Source of the DNA: JAXDLK01 sp034666665
GTDB taxonomy: Bacteria > Desulfobacterota > Binatia > JACPRU01
DNA length: 9,327 bases
NCBI GenBank assembly: GCA_034666665.1
Contig: JAXDLK010000026.1
Location: forward strand, 1 to 9,327
Reading direction: 5' to 3'
This document shows positions 1 through 5,209 of the stretch, in pieces. Under the pieces are notes generated by a model that was given only the letters and a program-made list of their open reading frames with translations, searched no databases and was not told where the DNA came from. The first letter of the stretch is position 1. Every line of letters begins with the position of its first letter. The translations under genes and the position numbers were made by a program.

Positions 1-2165
1 GGAGCGAAGTTCGGGTTCTCCTCGTACCGCTTGCGGATCTGCCCGCCCCGGCCGTCGATGACGTGACAGCCGATGCAGTTGTAGCGCTCGACCAGGCGCC
101 GACCTTCGAGGAGCGCCTTCTGGCGGCCGTCCGCGTCCGGACGCCGGAACGCCGCCGGCGCCTTGTGCTCGACCCGGCTCGCGAGGAACGTGCGCAGCGC
201 GTCGATCTCCGAGTCCTTCAGCCGGAAGTTCGGCATCGCCTGCTCGATGAACTCGGTCTGGTAGATCCGCGGATCGTGGAGCTTGTTGTTCGTCCACGCC
301 ACCCAGTTGCGGGGGATCTCGTGGTGATAGCCGAAGTAGAGCTCCTCGAGCCCCTTCGACCCGAAGAACGAGAGCTCGACCCCGACCCGTGATTCCTTCT
401 CCATCCCCGGGATCTCGTGACAGCCGAAGCAGCCGTACTTACGAACGAGCTTTTCGCCCGCGGCGATCGTCTCCGGCGCCGACAGGCGCTTCGCCAGGTT
501 CTTCGGCTCGGCCGAGGTCGGCGCCCCCGCGGTCCCCGCCGCCTCACCCTCGGCGGGCGACCCCTTCAGGGTCAGCAGGAACGAGGTGATCGCCGCCGCT
601 TCTTCCTCGGACAGGCGCAGGTTCGGCATGCGCGTCGACGGGTCGTAGCCGCGAGGATTGCGGATCCAGTTGTAGATCCAGCGCGCGTCGGTCTTGTCGG
701 CGACTCGCGAGAGGTTCGGCGCGACGTCCTTGCTCTCGCTCAGCACTGCCGCGGTGCCGTCCGGCTCGAACGCGTGGCAGCCGCGGCAGCCGACCGAATC
801 CACGAGCTGCTTGCCGCGCGCGACGCGCTCCGCGTTCGCGGCATCGACGCCTTGCGGGTCCTCGAGTCGCCCGCGCCATTCGTCAGCCTCCTTCTTCGAG
901 GTCGACAGCAGGAAAGCCGCGACTTGCTCGGATTGCTGCGGCGAGAACAAGAACCACGGCATCTTCGTTCGCGGGCGGAACTTCTGCGGGTCGTGGATCC
1001 AGGACACGACCCACCCGGGATCGTCCTTGGCGGCGAGGCGCCGGAGCGACGGGCCCACCTTCGGCAGGTCCTCGTATCCTTCGGTCAAGTGGCAGCCGTG
1101 GCAGCCGAACTGCTCGAAGAACGACTCTCCGGCGGAGATCTTCGTGGTGTGCGGCAGGCGATGGATCTCGGTGTGACACGAGAGACAGTTCGACTCGACG
1201 TTGTCGCCGCGCAGCAGAGGTCGATCCCAGAACTGGACCTCGCCATGCGCTTGCTCGGGACTGTTCACCGCCGCTCCTTGGCCCTCGTGACACGAGCTGC
1301 AGCCGAACTTCTCCGGCGGATGCGCCGTCAGGAGGACGGAGCGGTCGACGTGCGAGCGGAAGGGCTCGGGCTGGTCGTCGAACCCGGCTTTGCCCGCGCC
1401 GGCATGACACGAGACGCAGCGATCGACGCGCTCGACCGGCTGATCGAAGTGGTTGCGGTCGAACCCGGGAAGCACGATCTGCTGGATCTTCGGGATCGGC
1501 GGGAAGCGGAGCGTGGTCACCCCGAGCGGGATGTTCGTGGTCAATCCCTCGAGGCGCGAGACGATCACCTGCTTCTGCAGCTCGAGTTCGCGGAGCTTGT
1601 CCTCGAGCGACGTCACCGCGGACTCGACGTCGCCGATCTTCTTCTCGATCGCCGCACGTTGATCCTGGGCCGTCTTGTAGAGACGGTCGAGCTCGACCTT
1701 CTCCGCTTCCTTCGCCTGCAGGTGCTTCTTCTCGGCTTCGCCGCTGCCGCCGACCTCCTGCGCGTGCTCGTACTCGTAGCGCGCTTCTTCGATCTCGCTC
1801 TTGACGATCCGGAGCTTCAGGTCGAGCTCGTGCTCGTGGACCTGCGCGCGCGCGAGCTCACGGCGGAAGCCGTCGAGCTTCTTCTCGGTCTCGCCGCTCT
1901 CGAGCGCCTGCTTCGCCTTGACGAGCTTCGCCGTCGCTTCCTGCCACGCCGGATCCTTTCGCAGGCGCTCCTCCTCGGTGGCGAGCTCCTTCTCGACCTT
2001 GGCGCGCTCGATGTCGTTGAACTCCGACTGATAACGCTTCCAGGGACGCCGGATGATGTTGTCGTCCCAAACGGCCCAGATCGAGCCTGCGAGCAGCAGG
2101 CCGACGACGACCAGGAAGACCGCGCTGTAGGATTTCCGTTCCTCATCCGGTTCGAAGATCGGCAT
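1..2165 (-). CDS. Membrane-anchored multiheme cytochrome c of the Rieske/cyt b operon (3' end outside window)
   Basis: I translated this frame from the ATG at 2165 to the window edge: 721 codons with no stop, so the C-terminus is missing. Residues 12-34 form one membrane helix. Residues about 45-208 are a charged, Glu/Lys/Arg/Ala-rich predicted coiled coil, broken near the GGSG at 139-142. Seven CXXCH haem c sites follow: CVSCH 250, CSSCH 289, CLSCH 327, CHGCH 355, CRGCH 460, CFGCH 579 and CIGCH 697. The first three are close together without a clear Met ligand. The next three each have a Met-Pro (M402, M512, M644) about 45-65 residues downstream, the layout of repeated class I-like cytochrome c domains with His/Met haems. 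It is the last gene visible in the operon, 27 bases after the 56-aa ORF. No cytochrome c1 or f gene is present, so I infer that it takes electrons from the Rieske protein on the periplasmic side. Identity as a multiheme cytochrome is sure; the exact redox partner is inferred. Confidence 0.93.
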   Translation of the reverse strand, partial: MPIFEPDEERKSYSAVFLVVVGLLLAGSIWAVWDDNIIRRPWKRYQSEFNDIERAKVEKELATEEERLRKDPAWQEATAKLVKAKQALESGETEKKLDGFRRELARAQVHEHELDLKLRIVKSEIEEARYEYEHAQEVGGSGEAEKKHLQAKEAEKVELDRLYKTAQDQRAAIEKKIGDVESAVTSLEDKLRELELQKQVIVSRLEGLTTNIPLGVTTLRFPPIPKIQQIVLPGFDRNHFDQPVERVDRCVSCHAGAGKAGFDDQPEPFRSHVDRSVLLTAHPPEKFGCSSCHEGQGAAVNSPEQAHGEVQFWDRPLLRGDNVESNCLSCHTEIHRLPHTTKISAGESFFEQFGCHGCHLTEGYEDLPKVGPSLRRLAAKDDPGWVVSWIHDPQKFRPRTKMPWFLFSPQQSEQVAAFLLSTSKKEADEWRGRLEDPQGVDAANAERVARGKQLVDSVGCRGCHAFEPDGTAAVLSESKDVAPNLSRVADKTDARWIYNWIRNPRGYDPSTRMPNLRLSEEEAAAITSFLLTLKGSPAEGEAAGTAGAPTSAEPKNLAKRLSAPETIAAGEKLVRKYGCFGCHEIPGMEKESRVGVELSFFGSKGLEELYFGYHHEIPRNWVAWTNNKLHDPRIYQTEFIEQAMPNFRLKDSEIDALRTFLASRVEHKAPAAFRRPDADGRQKALLEGRRLVERYNCIGCHVIDGRGGQIRKRYEENPNFA

Positions 2166-2192
2166 GTTGGTTTGATTCCGTTCCGTCCTGGA

Positions 2193-2363
2193 TCAGGCGG
2201 CCGTCCACCGCTCGAGCAATCGGCCGCTGGCGAAGAGGCCGAGACCGACGAAGAAGAGGATTTCCTTGCTCATCCCTTCGGGCGTGACGAAGCCGGTGTA
2301 GATCGACAACCCCACGTCGGCGAACCCGAGAGCCTGCAGGAACTTCGCGAAGTAGAAGGTCAC
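2193..2363 (-). CDS. 56-aa hydrophobic protein, candidate small subunit of the bc complex
   Basis: This is a small open frame between the cytochrome b C-terminal half and the multiheme cytochrome. It starts at GTG 2363, the only usable start between the upstream in-frame stop and the body, and ends at TGA 2193-2195. Two hydrophobic stretches are visible: residues 2-26, beginning VTFYFAKFLQ, and 33-50, containing ILFFVGLGLF, followed by a basic/acidic end (RLLERW). They are separated by a short polar turn (TPEGMSK), which suggests a helical hairpin in the membrane. It lies 22 bases after the previous stop and 27 before the next start, in an operon with otherwise minimal gaps. No good Shine-Dalgarno is seen; expression may depend on translational coupling. 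I do not recognise the family. Its place suggests a structural or assembly subunit of the Rieske/cyt b complex, which is inference. The weak start signal is the main doubt. Confidence 0.7.
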   Translation of the reverse strand: MTFYFAKFLQALGFADVGLSIYTGFVTPEGMSKEILFFVGLGLFASGRLLERWTAA

Positions 2364-2385
2364 GACGCGTTCGGCACCAGCTGCC

Positions 2386-3234
2386 TCAGATGTTCAGCCA
2401 CGGGGTGACCAGAACGTACTTCACGTTCAGCATGTGGCGGAGGAGCATCTTCACCAGCACCGCGAACATGTTGAGGAAGAGGAACGCGGTGATCTGGAAG
2501 CGCGCCATTCCCCACTCGGCGAGCACCTGCGGGCCTCCTCCCGGGAAGGCACTGAACGGACGGTTCGGCGGCAGGCGCCAGATCAACCAGTAGAGGAGCG
2601 CGGTTCCGGCCACGAAGTAACCGACCACCAGCACCAGGCCGAAGGCGAGCGACCAGTAGTAGTCGCGGAAGCCGAGCAGGTACGGCAGATCGACGCTCGT
2701 CAGCGCCTCGACCTTGTGCGGGTCCCATGGCTCCCAGGGCCAGAACCAGTTCCACCCCGGTCCGCGTACGAAGGTGCCGATGATGATCAACGACACCCAG
2801 AGGATGTGGAAGCCGAAGAAGAACGTGATCAGCTCGTACTTCCGCTCCTTGAACGTGTAGTAGCCGTTCCCCAGCGGATTGATGTCGAGGTACGGGATCA
2901 GCATCAGCCCGACGATGATGAACGTGGGCAGCACCACGCCCGCGTGCCAGGGATCGAAGAAGACGAGCATCTCCTGGAGGCCGAGGAAGTACCACGGCGC
3001 CTTCGAAGGGTTCGGCGTCCGCGTCGGATTCGCCGGCTCCTCGAGCGGCGCATCGACCACCAGCGACCACACGAGCAGCAGGATCGTGACGATCAGCAGG
3101 CAGAGAAACTCGCTGCGGACGAGGTGCGGCCAGGTGTGCACCTTGTCGTCCGCCGGACCGGCCGCCTTCTGCGGCTTCAGCGGGATCCGCTTGCCGGCGA
3201 TCTCGATGTACTGCGGGGTCGCGGGCTGCGCCAT
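2386..3234 (-). CDS. Cytochrome b C-terminal half (enlarged subunit IV-like)
   Basis: This 282-aa protein corresponds to the C-terminal half of cytochrome b (subunit IV/PetD in b6f complexes), which forms much of the quinol-oxidising Qo site. The Qo-loop signature is recognisable at 79-83 as APWYF, followed by LGLQEML; the usual PEWY glutamate position carries a proline. Predicted membrane helices lie at about 43-60, 98-116, 135-154, 195-218 and 245-266, so there are five rather than the three of a roughly 160-aa PetD, and the C-terminal extension is real. A very aromatic loop (WNWFWPWEPWDP, 161-172) joins helices 3 and 4. The ATG at 3234 sits one base after the stop of the 30-aa gene, with an AAGGAG ribosome site inside that gene. 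Haem-b ligands are not expected here; they are in the partner encoded at 3345-4115. Assignment to the cyt b C-terminal family is firm; substrate (menaquinol or ubiquinol) is not decided. Confidence 0.93.
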   Translation of the reverse strand: MAQPATPQYIEIAGKRIPLKPQKAAGPADDKVHTWPHLVRSEFLCLLIVTILLLVWSLVVDAPLEEPANPTRTPNPSKAPWYFLGLQEMLVFFDPWHAGVVLPTFIIVGLMLIPYLDINPLGNGYYTFKERKYELITFFFGFHILWVSLIIIGTFVRGPGWNWFWPWEPWDPHKVEALTSVDLPYLLGFRDYYWSLAFGLVLVVGYFVAGTALLYWLIWRLPPNRPFSAFPGGGPQVLAEWGMARFQITAFLFLNMFAVLVKMLLRHMLNVKYVLVTPWLNI

Positions 3235-3235
3235 C

Positions 3236-3328
3236 TCAGGACTCCTTCGTCGAGCTCGGCGGTTTGGCGATCACGTAGAGCAGCCAGATCACCACCGCGA
3301 GGAAGATCGGCAGGACGAGCACTCGCAT
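3236..3328 (-). CDS. 30-aa single-helix membrane protein between the two cytochrome b halves
   Basis: This is a tiny open frame, ATG 3328 to TGA 3236-3238, product of 30 residues: a short basic start (MR), an unbroken hydrophobic run from residue 3 to about 21 (VLVLPIFLAVVIWLLYVIAK), and a polar tail ending KES. Support comes from context: GAGGGG at 3335-3340 is a strong ribosome site 6 bases before the ATG, the gap to the upstream gene is 16 bases, and only one base separates its stop from the ATG of the next gene. Its last codons also contain the AAGGAG that serves that gene. Size and single-helix form recall the 29-37 aa PetG, PetL, PetM and PetN subunits of b6f complexes, but I see no sequence identity to them and infer only an analogous role. 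A leader peptide acting only in translational coupling is the alternative. Confidence 0.8.
   Translation of the reverse strand: MRVLVLPIFLAVVIWLLYVIAKPPSSTKES
3242..3247 (-). promoter_or_regulatory. Ribosome binding site of the cyt b C-terminal gene, inside the 30-aa gene
   Basis: AAGGAG on the minus strand, 7 bases before the ATG at 3234. It overlaps the Lys-Glu codons just before the stop of the 30-aa gene, so translation of the two genes is probably coupled. Confidence 0.8.
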
Positions 3329-3334
3329 GCAGAT

Positions 3335-3340
3335 CCCCTC
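3335..3340 (-). promoter_or_regulatory. Ribosome binding site of the 30-aa gene
   Basis: GAGGGG on the minus strand, 6 bases before the ATG at 3328. It is one of the better Shine-Dalgarno matches in the operon and is the main sequence evidence that the 30-codon frame is translated. Confidence 0.75.
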
Positions 3341-3344
3341 GCCG

Positions 3345-4115
3345 CTAGAGCGGCGGACCCGAGAAGCCGTCGCGGCGAATGCGCCAGAAGTGAACGGCCA
3401 TGAAGAGGCTCGCGACGAGCGGGATGAAGATGCAGTGCAGGATGTAGAAGCGCATCAGCGTGTGCGGACCGATCTCGCCGCCGCCGAAGAGGAACGCGCG
3501 CGCGTCGTACACGGGGTTGACGCCGAGCAGCTCGTGCGCCGGACCTTCATGCCCGAGGAGCGGCGTCGCCCGCGCCATGTTGGATCCCACGGTCACCGCC
3601 CAGATCGACAGCTGGTCCCACGGCAGCAGGTAGCCCGTGAACGAGAGTAGCAACGTGAGCACGAGCAGGATCACGCCGACCACCCAGTTGAACTCGCGGG
3701 GCGGCTTGTACGAGCCGGTGAGGAAGACGCGGAACATGTGCAGCCAGACGGCGATCACCATGGCGTGCGCGCCCCACCGATGCATGTTCCGCATCAGCAT
3801 GCCGAACGGCATGTCGAACTCGAGGTACTTCATGTCGGCGTACGCGTACTCCGCCGTCGGCCGGTAGTAGAACATCAGATAGACGCCGGTGACGACGGTC
3901 ACGAGGAACATCAGGAAGGTGATCCCACCCATGCACCAGGTGAAGCGCAGCCGGAGCGCGTGGCGCCGGACCTTGGAGGGATGCAGGTGCAGCCAGATGT
4001 TCCCCGAGACCATGAGGATCCGGTTCCGGGGCGAGTCCTCGTAGCCGTGGCGAAAGATCGACCGCCACGCCTGCGATTCGATGATCTGCTGCTTCAATTC
4101 CTCGAGCTGACTCAT
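3345..4115 (-). CDS. petB: Cytochrome b6-like haem b subunit (cyt b N-terminal half)
   Basis: This 256-aa protein is the N-terminal, haem-binding half of cytochrome b. The haem-b ligands are clear: H112 (MHRW) and H126 (LHMFRVFL) in helix B, H227 (ILHC) and H242 (VHFW) in helix D. Spacings are 14 and 15; the 15 is the b6-type spacing, where mitochondrial-type cytochrome b has 14. C61, in TWCMGGITF, is 51 residues before H112, the same distance as Cys35 to His86 in chloroplast cytochrome b6, where that Cys holds haem cn. FYYRPT after helix A, LTGSYKPPRE after helix B, SFTGYLLPWDQ in helix C and the end FSGPPL are further b6 hallmarks. The protein is longer than b6 at the N-terminus (about 26 residues) and between helices C and D (about 14). 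The start at 4115 has AAAGGG 8 bases upstream and lies 19 bases after the Rieske stop. It passes electrons across the membrane between the two quinone sites. Confidence 0.96.
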   Translation of the reverse strand: MSQLEELKQQIIESQAWRSIFRHGYEDSPRNRILMVSGNIWLHLHPSKVRRHALRLRFTWCMGGITFLMFLVTVVTGVYLMFYYRPTAEYAYADMKYLEFDMPFGMLMRNMHRWGAHAMVIAVWLHMFRVFLTGSYKPPREFNWVVGVILLVLTLLLSFTGYLLPWDQLSIWAVTVGSNMARATPLLGHEGPAHELLGVNPVYDARAFLFGGGEIGPHTLMRFYILHCIFIPLVASLFMAVHFWRIRRDGFSGPPL

Positions 4116-4134
4116 CGATGAACCCTTTCGGACG

Positions 4135-4701
4135 TCACACGCGGAGGAAGCTGCCGGGCTTCGTCCAGTCGCCCTTCTCGTAGAGGTACTTGACGGAGCG
4201 GTCGACGACGATCTGACCGTCCTCCCCGAGAGTCACGCGGTAGCGCTCGAGCGCGCGCGGCGCCGGCCCCTCGAAGTTGACGCCGGTCTTGTAGAAGCCG
4301 CTGCCGTGACATGGGCACTTGAACTTGTTCTCGGTCGCGAGCCAGCGGGGAGTGCAGCCGAGATGGGTGCATTTGGCGAAGATCGCGTAGAGTCCGTCCT
4401 CGGCGCGGATGATCCAGGTGCGAAAATCGCGCTTGTACTTCTCGCTCACCTCGCCGAGCGGGAAATCGCCGGGAAAGCCTGCCTTGAACGTCGCCGGCGG
4501 GGTGAAGAGCACCCGTGGAAACGCGGAACGCATCGCCGCGAGGAGCCCGATCAGCGAGACGATCCCGAAGCCGCTCCACGAGAGCCGGCCGAAGAAGTCG
4601 CGACGCGACCAGAGGCCGGCCGCGAGCGGCTTCGCGGGTGCTTTTCGCTCTCCGACGTCGAGCTCGTCCGCCGGTTCGGTCACGTTTGCTGGAGTCGCCA
4701 T
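4135..4701 (-). CDS. qcrA: Rieske [2Fe-2S] protein with twin-arginine anchor
   Basis: This 188-aa high-potential electron acceptor of the complex takes the first electron from quinol at the Qo site. Box I is CTHLGC (111-116) and box II is CPCHGSGF (129-136). C111, H113, C129 and H132 are the expected cluster ligands, and C116 and C131 the expected disulfide. A twin-arginine signal (WSRRDFFGRL, 31-40) precedes a single anchor helix at about 43-60, as usual for Tat-exported Rieske proteins that keep their signal as anchor. The Ser of GSxY is present (S134), but the Tyr that hydrogen-bonds the cluster in high-potential Rieske proteins is Phe136; from work on bc1 Rieske proteins this tends to lower the midpoint potential, which would fit a menaquinol pathway (inference). 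The ATG at 4701 follows the upstream gene by 15 bases; the ribosome site (GAGAAG) is mediocre. Confidence 0.96.
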   Translation of the reverse strand: MATPANVTEPADELDVGERKAPAKPLAAGLWSRRDFFGRLSWSGFGIVSLIGLLAAMRSAFPRVLFTPPATFKAGFPGDFPLGEVSEKYKRDFRTWIIRAEDGLYAIFAKCTHLGCTPRWLATENKFKCPCHGSGFYKTGVNFEGPAPRALERYRVTLGEDGQIVVDRSVKYLYEKGDWTKPGSFLRV

Positions 4702-4716
4702 CCGCTTCTCGTTACC

Positions 4717-5079
4717 CTACCGGCGCGTCCAGAGCGATGCTCCCACCCCGGCGACCACCAGAAAGCCGGCGAGCACGAAGAGGACGAGCCCGACCGGCGG
4801 GAACAGGAAGATCATCAATGCGCCCGCGAGCGCGAGTGGGATCGCGACGCCGATCGCGTTGAACGCTCCCGCGCCCCCCGGTCCGACGGCCCGGGGATGA
4901 AACTCCTCCTCCCGGCCCTTGACCTCGTCGCGAACGATCGCCACGGCGAGATCCTTGAGCGCGTCCCGCTCGTCCGAATCCTTCGAATCGTTGATGAGCG
5001 TGGCGAGCTCGGAGGCCAGGCTCTCGACCCGCTTCTCGAGCTCGCGCCTCGGTGCTCCCGTCGATGAATCATCACTCAC
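4717..5079 (-). CDS. Unknown two-helix membrane protein, first gene of the bc operon
   Basis: 120 residues from a GTG start at 5079. Residues about 10-62 are charged and heptad-like (ELEKRVESL, LKDLAVAIVR, EEEF), predicted helical or coiled coil on one side of the membrane. A glycine-rich hinge (GPGGAGAF, 66-73) leads into two membrane helices at about 74-94 and 97-117, ending TRR. There is no cofactor motif or signal peptide, and I do not recognise the family. It is 15 bases upstream of the Rieske gene and is the promoter-proximal gene, so it is probably made with the complex and may be a small subunit or an assembly helper. The GTG is accepted because no in-frame ATG exists before the first helix and the body clearly begins upstream of it. 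No Shine-Dalgarno is visible, and a leader of only about 16 bases is predicted from the TATAAT at 5102-5107. Confidence 0.85.
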   Translation of the reverse strand: MSDDSSTGAPRRELEKRVESLASELATLINDSKDSDERDALKDLAVAIVRDEVKGREEEFHPRAVGPGGAGAFNAIGVAIPLALAGALMIFLFPPVGLVLFVLAGFLVVAGVGASLWTRR

Positions 5080-5101
5080 GGAGTTGCTCGCGCGCTCGGG
5101 T

Positions 5102-5125
5102 ATTATAGAAGCACCATGATGTCAA
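5102..5125 (-). promoter_or_regulatory. Candidate promoter of the bc operon
   Basis: A perfect TATAAT (5107-5102, minus strand) lies 23 bases before the GTG at 5079, and a perfect TTGACA lies at 5125-5120. The spacing between them is only 12 bases, too short for a standard sigma-70 pair. The -10 box is convincing in such GC-rich DNA. The TTGACA may be coincidental or an activator or operator site, because the hexamer 17 bases upstream of the -10 (GCGAGT) is poor. Confidence 0.5.
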
Positions 5126-5130
5126 CTCGC

Positions 5131-5185
5131 CGTCCCCGTTGAGGATTCTTGACGAGAGCCGCGGTCTCCGCTGTCATCGGGGACG
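5131..5185. repeat. 8-bp inverted repeat around the plus-strand promoter
   Basis: CGTCCCCG at 5131-5138 is the exact reverse complement of CGGGGACG at 5178-5185, with 39 bases between the arms. The candidate -35 and -10 boxes at 5149-5177 lie between the arms. The loop is too long for a terminator; it could be a paired operator or chance. Confidence 0.4.
5149..5177 (+). promoter_or_regulatory. Candidate promoter of the DUF6178-rRNA methyltransferase unit
   Basis: TTGACG (5149-5154) and TGTCAT (5172-5177) are separated by exactly 17 bases, matching the sigma-70 consensus at 5/6 and 4/6 positions. A start near 5184 would leave a leader of about 26 bases before the ATG at 5210. Confidence 0.45.
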
Positions 5186-5209
5186 CCGCCGAGCGCGGCC
5201 GCGGGACGC

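Noticed and set aside
417..2408. 663-codon plus-strand open frame opposite the multiheme cytochrome gene
   Set aside because: It is Arg/Leu-rich with no domain, while the minus strand has seven CXXCH motifs, an anchor helix and operon context. It is the antisense shadow of GC-rich coding DNA.
2434..3348. 304-codon plus-strand frame opposite the cyt b C-terminal gene
   Set aside because: It is charged low-complexity sequence lying over a well-recognised cytochrome b gene.
4815..5075. Alternative ATG-started 86-codon minus-strand frame at 5075
   Set aside because: Its product is Arg/Ser-rich and lacks the membrane helices; the GTG frame from 5079 gives a sensible protein and the right end relative to the Rieske gene.
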